A program made the translations under genes and the position numbers. Shown piece by piece: positions 48,609-60,898 of a stretch of 64,000 bases of DNA. Source of the stretch: Zychaea mexicana (lineage: Eukaryota > Mucoromycota > Mucoromycetes > Mucorales > Lichtheimiaceae); the NCBI RefSeq assembly GCF_025766255.1, contig NW_026516839.1:1-64000 (forward strand), read 5' to 3'. The notes beneath the pieces are model-generated. The model had not been told where the DNA came from. It worked only from the letters and a program-made list of their open reading frames with translations, and searched no databases. How positions within the stretch are numbered: the first letter of the stretch is position 1; each line of letters begins with the position of its first letter.

Positions 48609-51542
48609 CTATTGAAAAATTTGCTTGACTGACAGGATGATAGTCTACTTTAACTAGTATAATTTTGCGTTGCTGAAAGCACTTTGTTTGGGGCTGATGG
48701 CTAGTGTAGTTATGAATATGTCTTTGGTACGTTTGCAATGTAGCTACATACAGCCACCAAGCAATGATTCTAAGAGCAACTGATACATCTTTTAAGTATG
48801 CATCTTTGACGTTTAATCTTAAACATTCTCACACTTTTTCTGTAAGTACTTGACCATGATCTACTTATTAGACGTTTTGCTACATCCTTTATGGACGCTG
48901 TACGTAGTAGTTTTCGTAAGGATGTATGCATACGCATTAGTAGGCAAAAGCTACACATTATTTAGTACATGATGAATTTTTCTTCGACAATACATAGTAG
49001 AGTCCCCCTCATCAGTCAACTTGTAGTATTAACATATTATGTAAGACAATGTGTTGGGGTCCATGTCCCCAAGGATTGAACCAGTCAATTTTTGGAAGAT
49101 GGTAGTACAGCATAATTCTACCATTTACACTAGTACACACATATGGTATCTCTTTGAAAAGCTTGCTTCCACTTTTTGTATGCCATTATTAGGTACGTAC
49201 AAAGAATGAAACTACCAGCTCATGATGAAGCCGTCTCATTTGTATCGAGATCCAATAGTAAATTCTAATTCAAATGATACTACTGTTACAGTATGCATGT
49301 ATGTACCGCCTATGGTTATCTGTTTCTACTAAATTATGACTCATATTTGTAGCGTTGATGATCCCTGTATTTGTGAAGACAGTAATGATCTAAGCAATTT
49401 TGCATATCTGCCGGCCTTGTCATTGAATTAACAGCTGCAGCAGACTGTCATCGATTTAACGGCACCTATTTTCCCAGGTTCGGTCGAGCACTTCTACTTA
49501 CTCGATTTTCGTAAGGGTTCCGAAGAACACTGTATGCTTTTACGATGGTATGTTTCTTTTATAAACCAGCAGCTGCTAAAATTTTTTTGTTGCGCGCTAG
49601 TAACTAAGTTGATCTCTCACTATGTAACGGATCAGATCGTTCCCGGCAGCAATTTGCTTAAGTTAAGTACGACACGTAACTAAGAAATATTGTTTTTATT
49701 GGGAATGTAATAAAGGTAAGAAAAATGGATCGATTCTCTCGGTTAGTTTAGCAAGGTCAACAACATTAACAGAAGGTACACTAGCTTGGAAATGAAACCC
49801 GAAGTATCGATTCTTTGGTCATCTGAATTTATGATATCATTTGTGAAGCAAGCACCAAATTTCTTTACGGAAAAAGGTCTTGGAGGAGGTACAGGTACTA
49901 GAGCACAGCATCAGTTAAAGTAATGTAGCTCTGTGCCGTTAATTGTAAGCACTATGTATGCTACATTTCTTTCTCTTTCTTTTTTTGTTTCTTTCTGTGA
50001 TACAGTACTGTACAATAAATATTAAATGTGGTATGTTTTAATTAGTGGATTAAAGTACAGTGTACTGCTTGATATTACTTAAGTACATCAGCAGAGTAAT
50101 CGATATGGTTTACTTCTATTTTATATCATATACGTATTCAATACACGCTATTGATACTGTCCAGCAAGATACAAATCAAGCTATGCTAACTGTAGTATAT
50201 AGACTTTGATTGCAATCATGCGAGTGAGGTCCACGATAAACAGATGCTCTTAAATTGCTGAGGGTGAGATACGTTTGGCATAGTTGCAACCAACCAACAG
50301 ACCAAGTTACAACCATGCATATGAATCTTTTGAAACAATAATGCACTGAATACAATCTTTTTTAATCCTATCATCTAGATAGAATCGCTACTACTACAAC
50401 AGTCATCTTCTCTATACTTGGGGTTGAGGCCATATCAAGATAAATACTGTATATCAGTCCGATTGAAAGCGTGGCAGAAGACTTTGCTTAATCAGTTGCA
50501 ACCCAGCCCATCTGTCTGTCAGGTTGCAACTAGTATGACAGATGAATGTACCTATCTCCAATAGGTGCTGAAGCGATCTCGTGTCGTTATACTTGAATAG
50601 AAACCATGACAGATAGCCTAACTTGCTTAGAAACCATAACAAATGTAGTAGTTTTACCGAGTTTTAAATTAGTAAACTGATCTGTCATAATTGCAACCAG
50701 GACAGGTAATAGATGTGCACAGTTGCGATTCTATGACAGTTGTGTATTAAGATGTAAACTAAAGCAATTGGGCTTCTTCAATATTGGTAGTTGTTTGATA
50801 TTCTTCACCTTTGTTCCATTGATGGACTCGACGTTTGGCAGTTAAACAAGCTAAAACTTTACTTACAAAAAATACTCTAATTGACATGCCTTCATTTTCC
50901 TGTAATAATAATTTGAACATCTTTATGACTTTAATCCCATTTTTGTATTATATAGACTATATGAGGATGACACAAAGACACAATACTACTGCTGGTGTAC
51001 TCTACAGACTGTTTTTCTTTTTTTTGCTTTTTCTTCTATCTTTTTCTTGTAATCAATGTCTGCAGCACCCTCCCCACTTTATATACTCTTTGAAAAAATA
51101 CAATTCTCTCGTCAATGATGGTGTTATTATCATTAATACAGTAGTGATATCTATCTAAATTACAGCAATAAAAATAAAATCCCTTCTGCGTAAACAAAAG
51201 TTCGAATGTCTGCTAGGAGATGAAAACTCCTGTACTGTTCCTGCATATATATTTTCTACCATAGCAGCAGATGCTTGGGCAAACTAGTTAAAATTAGCAT
51301 TGAGATTATTGAGCCCTATCATGAAATTATTATACTTAATAATCGTAAAGTTATTGAAACTGATCGTGAATTTATTGTTACTAAACATGGAGCTGCTAAT
51401 GAACTAGCTAGCCATATAGATGAGAAAAGCTCCAGCCACTGAATTAAAAAGCTATATTACCATCTATTTATTGTTTTTAAAATTATATCTAAAAAAGCCT
51501 AGAGTTGAGTTTTATAGCAATAGTTCACTTCCCTGAGACATT
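48609..51542. other. AT-rich gene-poor stretch
   Basis: It starts with the orphaned last codons of the interrupted host gene (48,609-48,632). Beyond that I recognise no gene. A frame at about 51,270-51,441 reads KISIEIIEPYHEIII and DREFIVTKHGAANELASHI before a stop and may be a fragment of an unknown gene or element. Several GTTGCAAC/GTTGCAACC motifs recur between 50,280 and 50,700. No RNA gene seen. Confidence 0.4.
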
Positions 51543-53827
51543 ATGGCTAATACTAATAACACATAAAATGTAAGATCGATATAACAATTATTTGCCGTAT
51601 AGCCTAAGTAACACCCTTTTTCCTTTAAGCTTTTTACAGTATGTGGGTTAAGAAGAAGAAGCTATCTCTTTAAATGCATTTTCTCATTATGATATGATTT
51701 TGACAGTGCTGTGCATCTCACTAATGACATGGGAGATATAAAATCAAGTTGGCTAATGGTTTTCAACAAATATGTTACATATAACATATAGGTATAATAG
51801 CCTTTGTTTACATACTTGAAAGAAATCATTAGTGATATTTAACTAAACTATACACATAGAAATTTAGCAAAGCTCAACCAGACAAGGATAAGCTGTTGGA
51901 TCGTGATTGTATGACAGGGTATAATAAAAAGCCTTCATAGCTATACTATTAATTTGTCATCTACCTAAACTAAACTACTGTAGATTAAAAAAATTAGGAA
52001 AAGGAAATGTATAAAGACACAAAATTAGAGATTATGTTCTATTTATTTGGTTGTTACTGATATTTCCTTTTTTTTAGACTGCAACTGCAAATGTAAGTAG
52101 CTCACATTCTACAATCGACTCATAATCTTTGAAAACCAAAGTCAAGAAAACAACTCAGCGATTGTATGCTCTGGCTTATTCTATTTAAAAGAGAAAAAAG
52201 ATTATTAATTACCTTACGAACAACGAATCACCTACTGTCACTCTTTGCAGTGACACCGCAAAGGTAACAGGCCGAACGAACATTTCAGGCACTCATGCTG
52301 TTGTTAATTTATTTTAACAATCATATATAGTGGGTCATCAAGGGAGTACTAATCACCGAACATCTTATTAGATACAGACAAGAATCCATTGACAAAGCGA
52401 GTAACAGCAAATTAGCATCAATTCATGAAGAATTGTAAGTGGTAGTAAGTAGAATCGATAAAACAATTATATATACCTTCGTGGTCAAATTCGGAAAAGA
52501 TAAGTTAATTAATTTTGGAATCACATATATTTAAATGCTTAATAGATCTTTGAATTGTATTTTTTTAATCGACAGCATCAACTGTGCATCGAATGCACGT
52601 TTGATTTATGGATTTGACGAAGATGTGTGGAACGAGATGGTTGAAGAATGTGATGAACAGTATCATATCAAAGATTTACTGATGGACACCATCACTTGCA
52701 TTCACCAATTCGCAAAGGTATCATAGCAATTCTTTTTTTTTATGTTATACAAAGCCTGTCAGTGAGTAGTTACAAACAAACAAACATTACTTTTAATGGC
52801 TGCAAGAAAAGACTTTACAAAATGCAAGCCAATTATTAAGCAGCTTCCCGACGATTTGTTCGGATATGATGAAAGAATTGAGTGTTCATTACGAAGTCTG
52901 TAAGTATTATTATATCGATATCAAACGTACTAGTGTATTGTTGTTTTCTTTGACTGATTCATTAACCGACTTTATCATATAGTATTGATACCCACTCACC
53001 CGATGCGTCCGAAAAAGCTATAAAAATGGAAAGCTCGTTCACACTCGATGCTATCGATCCCGTTCTTCTGCCGTTTTTTAAAGAAACTGATTTGATTACG
53101 CGAAAAGGGTAAAGTATTTGTCTATATATGAAGTTATATTGCAAAATGTTTCAAATTTCGCTGTAAACTAACAAATTTACGGCATGTAAAGCACTGATGG
53201 CCAAGTTACCGGATCGAAAGCAAGAAGAGGAAAAGTAGGACGCTTTGTGGATTTGTCGATGGTATTCGAATTCGCAGGTATGCCCGAACAAATATTGGTA
53301 ATTGTGGAAATCAAGGCGCCTTCCAAGGTTGCTGACAGTAGCAGACCTGATTTCATAAAAATGGCAAATGAAATGAAAGATAGCATCGATAATTTCATTG
53401 AAGAAGGATTCGATGACGATGAAATTTTTGCTACTGGAATTTTAGTGGAAGGTATGTGATGTAGCATTAAGTCTTAAATGTATGTGAGATCGAAATAGTT
53501 TTCTGACTTGAGATAAACTAGGCTTTAAATGTACAGTTTTTGTGATGGATCTCAAATACTAAGCGATATACCGTCTAATGCCCCGTTGCATTTTCTACTT
53601 GCCACAGTCACAGTACAACTTTAATGTGCTTCCTGAAGCATACGAAGCAATGGTAGCAGTAAGAGTAAGTTGAAGCAGAACATATATATGATCCAGTTTT
53701 ATCTTTCTTACTGAAATTACTCCCCTACTCCTGCTAGCAATGGATGGTATCAAATGCAAGAAGATGTTTTGCATTTTACCGCCAAAAGCTACGCAAAGTT
53801 ACTCGAAAGAACTACACTGAGAATTAA
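51543..53827 (+). pseudogene. PD-(D/E)XK-nuclease-like gene family, copy A (decayed 5' half)
   Basis: Member of an uncharacterised multi-exon family; a second copy starts at 63,363. Exons 1-4 of copy A align with copy B but carry a stop after seven codons, a small insertion near 51,690, a shifted exon 3 (near 51,863) and a deletion in exon 4 (near 52,080). From 52,370 on the exons look sound: SNSKLASIHEEL, INCASNARLIYGFDEDVW, KCKPIIKQLPDDLFGYDE, THSPDASEKAIKMESS, and 53192-53451 with VGRFVDLSMVFEF, then ILVIVEIKAPSK. The spacing Asp ... Glu-x-Lys fits a PD-(D/E)XK nuclease core. One in-frame TAA (53560-53562) follows FVMDLKY; the frame resumes AIYRLMPRC and ends at 53,827. Nuclease assignment is by motif only. 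Confidence 0.6.
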
Positions 53828-53938
53828 TCCTTATCCTTATGTTTAATAACAAAATTATGAAACCTACTACATTTAATAGTTTAAATATAATTATTAGAAA
53901 CATTATAATAGCAATCTACATATACAAAAATAATTAAT

Positions 53939-54355
53939 TTAATACTTAATGTTTTTGGCTTTAAAATAATCTTTTAATATTTGTTTTTCATTGAAATCTT
54001 TCTCATTTACCCAGGAATTATCTATTTCATCATAATCTTTCCACTTAACAAGAAATTCATATTCATTATTTTTACTTAATTTATGTTCTATAACTGTTTC
54101 AATTTCATAAAAATTATTATTTTTGTTAATTTCTCTAATTAAATTTAAATTAATTTTTCTTTCACTTTTATTTTTCTTTCTTTTTTTTCTATTAATATTT
54201 TTATATTCAGGGAAATCTATATCTTCATTATTATCAATTATATGATTATTAGATTCTTCATTATTATTATTATCATCAATAATCATATTATCACTTCCTA
54301 ATGATAAATCTGATAAATCTTTTTGTAATTCACTCATTATTTTTAATTTTTCCAT
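53939..54355 (-). CDS. Chromodomain protein of the AT-rich element
   Basis: 138 aa from ATG 54,355. The first 85 residues are acidic and Asn-rich with a basic block (NRKKRKKNKSERK). The last 50 form a chromodomain: FYEIETVIEHKL, then NEYEFLVKWKDYDEIDNSWV with the aromatic-cage pattern Tyr/Trp/Trp, and a helix. Chromodomains at the C-terminal side of transposon proteins can guide insertion to methylated histone H3. Here it sits on its own frame downstream of the transposase, either as a separate ORF or as a former fusion broken by stops. Confidence 0.72.
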   Translation of the reverse strand: MEKLKIMSELQKDLSDLSLGSDNMIIDDNNNNEESNNHIIDNNEDIDFPEYKNINRKKRKKNKSERKINLNLIREINKNNNFYEIETVIEHKLSKNNEYEFLVKWKDYDEIDNSWVNEKDFNEKQILKDYFKAKNIKY

Positions 54356-54510
54356 TTGCCTTATCTCATTATTTAAAACTATATCTATTAGTTTTTTATC
54401 AGTAGGAAATTCAAAGTTTTTTCAGCCTATAGTTTATGGTGTTCTTATGTAATTATATTGAATGTATCTGTAAATAATTGTATATTTTTAAGTAAAAATA
54501 CTACTTTTAT

Positions 54511-55137
54511 TTATAAGTTAATATATTTATAATCATCTGTTTTTAATGTAGAGTTATTATTAGAAAACCGTTTAAATTTATTTCCTAATTCACAAAATTG
54601 GTTTTCTATAGCTGACCGAAAACTTCCAAATACATCACTAAAATGTTTTTCTTGTATATTCAATTCTTCATTAGGATCTTTTCTAATAGGATAAAAGAAA
54701 TTATTATCACTTAATGAAATATGTTTCTTTTTACATAAGTCTTCAAACTGTTTAATAAATAATGTGTAACTACCATCAATAGCTAAAACATCTCTTTTAT
54801 CCATTTTTGTATATAATTTCATATTTAAAAACATACCACCATCACTACTAACTCCATATAGTTGACTATCAGAAACTGTAATTATAAAATTATTAATATC
54901 TGTTAATACTTGTGTTCTTAAACCTGATGTTTTTAATTTATATGACCATCGTTTTTGTGCAGAAATGTCAGGCTTATCATATTCAATAGTACTATCATGA
55001 CTATCTAATAGTAATGTTATATTTTTAAAATTTTTAGGGTTTTTTATTAATGCAGAATAAATTCTTATTTTAATATTAGAAAACATATTTTTTAGACATA
55101 TATCTACATATTTATTCAAACTATCATAATTTGTTAT
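54511..55137 (-). pseudogene. DDE superfamily transposase, 5'-truncated
   Basis: The frame opens without an ATG after a stop near 55,138 and runs about 208 codons. Likely catalytic acidic residues: Asp in TLLLDSHDSTIEYD, Asp in VLAIDGSYTLFIKQ and Glu in FRSAIENQFCELGNKF, the layout of DDE_Tnp_4/Harbinger-type nucleases. Other conserved-looking parts are KRWSYKLKTSGLRTQVL and FFYPIRKDPNEELN. The N-terminal DNA-binding part is missing, so this copy is probably inactive. Ends DDYKYINL at a normal stop. Confidence 0.65.
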
Positions 55138-55240
55138 CTAAATAATTATGGAATTGTCATTATCATTTGGTCTGTTGTTACCATTAATCCCTGGATTTTG
55201 TACCTCAGTAGGCTACAGTGTTCGCTCAGTAGATTATGAT

Positions 55241-56218
55241 AGAACTAAAAAAATCTGTATTCTCAATTTTATTTTGGTGTGTAAAAGGCAAAAGCCATGA
55301 AAAAGTAATATCTACACTACACACCCGTGCAAAAAAAAAGAGGAAACCAGTTGCCTTTTTGAGTTATCACATGCAGCTACCATATTGGGACAGCAGAAAA
55401 AGAACCAGGTCCCCCCACCCCCTAATTCATTTACAATGAGATGCAAATGATGAGGCTTTGCATTTTGGATAGGATTGGCGAAAAAAAAACGTTTATTGAA
55501 AATAATTATGGGCTTAATTTTATGGATACTGCGTAACTAAACACGCTAATAAAATAATCGATGACGCTTTCAAGCTTGCAAAAAGGATCTCAAAAAACAG
55601 TAGTGAATCTGTTACTTGAGGTTATGCCATTCTAGTATTGCTTTTAAAAAGATGATGATTAGCCTTAATAGCTTATCTAGGTTTTATCAACGCGTCATCA
55701 TTTTCAACTTACCAAAGATATGAGCAGTATAAATCGGCGCGTACTTCATATAGCCTATGGTTAGCCTATGGTTTAACAAAAACATATATCAGCGGTTTCC
55801 ATGTCGTTTAACAGCCCATGCCCTAAAGGAATAAATGTATACTTACAGACAGTCTCCAGCAAAAGCACTTATAGCACCATTATGACTACTAATTCAAAAA
55901 GAGATTAGTCACTAAAGAGAGCTTTTTTCAAATTTCAAACAAGCAACTAAGCATTCTTATCTTGTTTTATAATAGCCTACAGATTAGTTTGAGAACATCT
56001 AAGAAGATGCTTTATTAATATAGGTTTCAATGGTCTTAAACGAAGAAAATAAGTAAGACATTGTTACCTGAATTGCAAAAGATGGTGGGCAAGAAGAAGG
56101 TGGAGAAAAAGGGAGACGGAAATTGAGCTGAGGCATTCTTAATTTAACCCAGCACTTAACCTTTTTTTTCTCTTTTGCACTCACCTTTATTCTCAATTAC
56201 AACCATCTTCATTCGACC
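55241..56218. other. Gene-poor flank left of the Plavaka-like element
   Basis: AT-rich, no gene recognised. It includes the short direct repeat TAGCCTATGGTTAGCCTATGG near 55,752-55,772 split into two units, and a C-rich patch near 55,410. Confidence 0.4.
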
Positions 56219-59200
56219 ATGTCCTTCAACGTCTTCTCCATTAACGCACAAACTCAGAAGCAGCCTAAAATCAAAACATGTGTTCCTTGTAACACTGTCA
56301 TCAAGCTTGGAGATGGCTTAGGAAACTGGAAAACTCATGTTAGCTCATCGAAACATCAGGCGAATGTTGCTGACTATGATGCCCGCATCGTCCGTGCTTT
56401 GGCTTCTAATGCTGAGGATATGGACGTTGACAGCACCAATTCGGGAGAGGAGCACCAGCAGCAGCATAGTGGTAGCAACGACGACGTCGAAGACGACGAT
56501 GACAGTGACGATGATGACAGTGACGACGAGGCGGTCGACATTGCTGCTTTGCGTCAGTCGTACGGTGTTTTCCTCTCTCGGTGGCAGGAATCCGGTGCTA
56601 ATGCCGAGTTCGCTGCTGATGTGGAGAGTGATGGTGGCAGCGACGATGAAATCGACGAAGGTGATGATGATGGTGATAATCCGCTCGATTTCAGCGTCGA
56701 CTACGAGACCAACGAAGACTGGTATCCTTTCGAGAACCAGTTGCAATTTCGTCTTGCTGCCTTCTTCCACGCAGACGATCGCCTGAAAGAGAGGATGATT
56801 AAAAAGCAGCTGAAAAGTCTTCTCGAAGATGTAGCCGTGAAGTTTCGTGAGGATAAGGACCTCAAGGTGCCATCTGTTCGTTGGATGATGGATCCATCGT
56901 ATGCTAAGCGAAGCAAAGTGCCAAAAATAAGAATAACAACAGTCAAAGCAGAGATCAGCAAGCCTAATACAGACGAAACCATCGAAGTTACGGCACATAT
57001 GCATAAGCTATCAGATTGCTTAAAGCTCCTCAACGCTGATCCAACTGCCTCTTCGAGTTTGAGTGCTCTACCCGACAAAACGCCTGACCAGCGAATCGAA
57101 TTGACGCAAGGCAGTAAATGGAACACCTACAATCTATTCCAGCATCCGTGCGTCACCAATTCTGTAGGAGCAATGCTTTGGGTTGGTGATTATGCCAAAA
57201 TAATTGGCATCGGGCAGCAAACGTGCAAAATTGCAAAGTTCTACACTAGACATGGTGTTACATTTGCCGACATCTGTCCTATCAAACTGGCCAAAAAGCA
57301 GGGTAACACGGAAGTAGTCGTACTTTCCTACGAGAGCGATCCTGAACATCTATACTACGTAACAGTGCCAATCGATAGACTTGCCCTTGATTGTGATACC
57401 AATTGCAAATGGCATTATCTTGAGCACGTTGCTGCAAAGGTGACCAGTTCCGGTGCTGCTGGGGATATCTGCGATTTCGACAGCGGCGAGTTTATCCCTA
57501 TTGACTTTATGAAGCATAGTGATTTCAGAATCGGTCTGCGTTACGATCGTCGGCTGCCTGTCAAGATCGTACCAGTGAACTTGTTCACTGATGACACTAG
57601 CGGCAACCGATCAAAAAAATGGAACAAGTTCGATAGCTGGTCTCTAACGCCCGCTGCGCTTCCACTCGCTGAACGCAACAAACGGGAGAACACGCACTTG
57701 ATCGCTGTCCACAACAAATTGACTGCTTTGGAGATGCTTCCCTTTATTGTCGAGGACTTGTGCGAGCTTGAAAAGGGTGTGGTGATGTTCGATGCTGCTA
57801 GCAATCAGGACGTGTTGGTGGTGGCGCCGCTGTGCTTTATTTCGGCCAACAATCCACGGCACGCCGAACTCATGTGTAGCAACGGCCTTGCTTCAACTTT
57901 CCCTTGTCGCAAGTGCTACTACTATAAAGGATGTGATGAGCACTGGGCAGCTCCACCTCGCAATATTACTGACGTTGCAATGCTGTCAATGGGTCTTGAT
58001 CTGGAGGATCCGGTACGATTGCCAAATGACACCATGACAACGAATCCTACTGCTGTAGGATATAAACTGACTGGTGGGGAGGCGTTGGGCAACCTCGAGG
58101 CGTTTGACATTACGAAAGACTGCCCAGTAGAGATACTGCACACCACGATGCTGGGAGTAACCAAATATCTCTTGCTTGAATTTTGCAATTATCTTGACAG
58201 CGACGAGCTCAAAGACCTCGAGCTCAAGTGCCGCAGCTACGACTCGAAAGCCTTCCGTCGCATGCTCAGTAGTAGTCTGCGTCTTCGCCGTTCCTTTGTC
58301 GGTCGCGATTACAAGGTCATTAGCCAGCAAGCAGCCGTCATCCTCAACGATCTCCTCCATCATGGTTGGTCAGCAAAAAGCGAGGAGAAAATGGAGGATC
58401 TCCGGGCGTTCTTTGACTGCTTCCGTGTACACGGAGAGGTCATGTCGCTATTATTCATGTCCAAGATAGAAACAAAGTTCTCTATGTACAAGCTGCTGCT
58501 GAACAAGAAGACGGAGTAATTGACGGCTATGATTGGTGTTGTCGACAATTTCCTTGTTGCGTAAGGAAATATGACCGCCAACAGTAAGATGGGTAACAAG
58601 CCCAAGCTACACATCTTGCATCACATCGTGGAGGATATCGAACGTTTCGCCACTGCTATTCATTTTGAATCAGAAAAAGGCGAACAGTTCAACAAATTCC
58701 TCCGAGAACACATCTTCCACACCAACCGCTACAACCCTTCGCGAGACCTACTTGTTTCCTTTGGACGGTATACAGTGTTTCGTTGCATTGTCAATGGAGG
58801 CTATTTTCCCTATGTCGCGTCCGGTCGACTTGTTCATGCCAGCAACAAGATCATTGATTTTGTACAAGCAAACGACAGTTTCCGCAAGTTGTACTTCGGA
58901 GCTGACCGTGAAAACGTCGACAACAATGAGCACAAGGTGACTCTTAAGCGAGGCGTCAGCGGTCTCTTTAGGATCAGAAAGAGCAGTGGGTGTCAAGATG
59001 TCTTGGCTGAAATTACAAGTTTGAACAAGCGTATAGGAGCAGTGTACTTCAAATTGTTCAAGCCCGTAATCACTCCGTACCCCACCGTTGACTTCTCTCG
59101 TTTATCCTCTGCATATACAACGAACGTTTCCACGTCCATTTATACGAACACCAGTAAGGATGATGCTGCCAATGTCAGATTAAGGCGCTCAGGAATCAGT

Positions 59201-59356
59201 ACGTTGGAGGTACATCTTTCAGAGATAAGTCTCTTGGAAGCATTGGACATCCAAGTTCAAGCTACTAGTCAACAAGAGCGCATCATCAACATTGGCAAGT
59301 TCGGTTCGCTGTGGAGGCTTTTGATGTTGGCTCCAGAAGAAGTCTCGTCGTTGTGA
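56219..59356 (+). pseudogene. Plavaka/CACTA-like transposase interrupted by two in-frame TAA codons
   Basis: One reading frame of 1,046 codons, broken by TAA at 58517-58519 and 58562-58564. The first part (766 aa) begins with a zinc-finger-like CVPCNTVIKLGDGLGNWKTH-type segment (C-x2-C then His-x5-His), an acidic stretch, then the transposase: PVNLFTDDTSGNRSKKWNKF, ENTHLIAVHNKL, FDAASNQDVLVVAPL, HAELMCSNGLAS, FPCRKCYYYKG and PVEILHTTMLGVTKYLL. These match the core seen in fungal Plavaka (CACTA superfamily) transposases. The second part (from 58,571) continues KPKLHILHHIVEDIERF and YNPSRDLLVSFGRYTVFR. Between the stops the frame still reads well (LTAMIGVVDNFLVA). Without readthrough the product is truncated. 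Confidence 0.72.
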
Positions 59357-59500
59357 AGACCTGTACTTCTCTTATAACTAAATGCCACTATGCTCTCTTT
59401 TTCTACTTTTCTGCTTGTAATTCTTTATGTTCTTCCCATTATCCTTTATGTTCTTCTCATTGTCATTATGCTCTTCCCATTGTCTTTATTATACTCTTCC

Positions 59501-59600
59501 CATTATCTTTATGCTCTTTCTATTATCTTTATGCTCTTTCTATTATCTTTATGCTCTTTCTATTACCTTTATGCTCTTTCTATTTTCTTTATGCTCTTTC
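59501..59600. repeat. Tandem 20-bp minisatellite, five units
   Basis: Five near-identical units of TATTATCTTTATGCTCTTTC (first unit starts CATT, fourth TATTACC, fifth TATTTTC), with degenerate related units back to about 59,413. Lies just after the Plavaka-like coding region. Several overlapping Leu/Phe/Tyr frames here are artefacts of the repeat. Confidence 0.9.
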
Positions 59601-60898
59601 TATTTCCTGCTGTTTTTTTATATAAGTCCACCTTATTTCCTATGTCTCACTCATTATCATTTTATCTCTCTCTTACTGTATGCTTTACTCCTAATATATG
59701 CTGCCAACATCAATGAACGAACATCCTTCTTTCATGCAGAAATGACTTAGCAAAAATCAATCACTTTTCCATGTCACATGAGCCAGACCCCCATGAAAAA
59801 GGCCCCCCATCCAGCCAAAAGGCATATGCATGAGACAGCTGTAGGTAAGTTTTTAGGCTATAACTTTATTTTTCGTGCAACATGGAGACTTTAGCCAATC
59901 ACAGCGCATTTTCTGGGTGGTGCAGTGCCATCTTTGCCTTTTTGAGCATCTATAGTGAACGGGGGTGTATGGTATTATCATTAGTATCTTCCTTTATGTT
60001 GTCGTTGCTATTAAACTCAGAGGTATTTATAACTATCAAAATCCTCATCAAAGCATAGAAGAGCCATAATACTCTTTATATTTGATTAAATTTTACATTG
60101 GATGGATATGTAAATGTTTAATAAAAGGCACCATAGCTATTATAATCGTTCACAATCTTTGCAATATAAAGGTACCGCTGTGGATGAACGTAAGTTGCAA
60201 GTTGTATAGTGGACCCCTCTTTTTTCAAGGCCTTGGGAACATGGTTGGCGCGCAGCAACCGCAGTATAAAAAACTACGCAATGACTATATCTATTCTAGT
60301 GGTCAACTAAAGAGAACGGAAGCAAAATAATAATGCTTTGAGAAATGCACGGCGTCGTAGAGAAGAGCACGTAAGGACTCAAAGCATCATCAACTAATGT
60401 AGAGTATGAGATAGAAAGTCAGTCGAATATTAACAAAGCAGTACTCGTTCTGATCGAATAACAAAACAAAAACACCCCCAAATGTATTCACAACAGTGAC
60501 TCCCGGATGAGATAAGATCTACAAAGCTGGGTATACGAATAATATGGCATCGCTGCAGTTTGTAATGTCAACTAGGCAAATGAGAAAAAGGTATGAATAC
60601 TTACCAATCGTTGCTGCAACAACAATTGAGTCATAAGTGGTGCCTCTAGATAAAAATAGAATTTTGTTTAAAAGCGAGTTGGGTAGTCATTCAATAGTTT
60701 TTTTTTGTAAAGGACACACAGTCCGCCCACATGTCGGAGTGGAGGGATGTAGACAAGATAGCGGATTAAAATAGTCAAGAGGATATGATAGGGAAAGGAT
60801 AAGAGAGGAGCAATTTATACATGAGTGCGTGAGGCCTTGGATGAAAGAGAGCAAATGGATGACGAACCTGGTAGGTGCGATAAGCGCAGCTTTTTCAC
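59601..60898. other. Gene-poor stretch right of the minisatellite
   Basis: AT-rich. An 82-codon + strand frame (60,082-60,330) shows no domain. I see no gene or inverted repeat here. Confidence 0.4.

Larger units (their letters stand above)
53828..55240 (-). mobile_element. AT-rich element with chromodomain ORF and DDE transposase fragment (limits approximate)
   Basis: This stretch is much richer in A/T than its neighbours, with Asn/Lys/Ile-heavy coding. Two minus-strand frames lie 155 bp apart: a DDE transposase part (54,511-55,137) followed by a chromodomain protein (53,939-54,355). No inverted repeats or target duplication could be confirmed, so the edges are guesses. The base composition break suggests recent arrival from an AT-rich source or a different mutational history. 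Confidence 0.6.

Noticed and set aside
50280..50720. Recurring GTTGCAAC words suggesting a repeat array or element end
   Set aside because: Irregular spacing and no longer shared context; not enough to call a feature.
59311..59750. Three overlapping hydrophobic + strand frames of about 105 codons
   Set aside because: They arise from the 20-bp tandem repeat, whose length shifts all three frames open.
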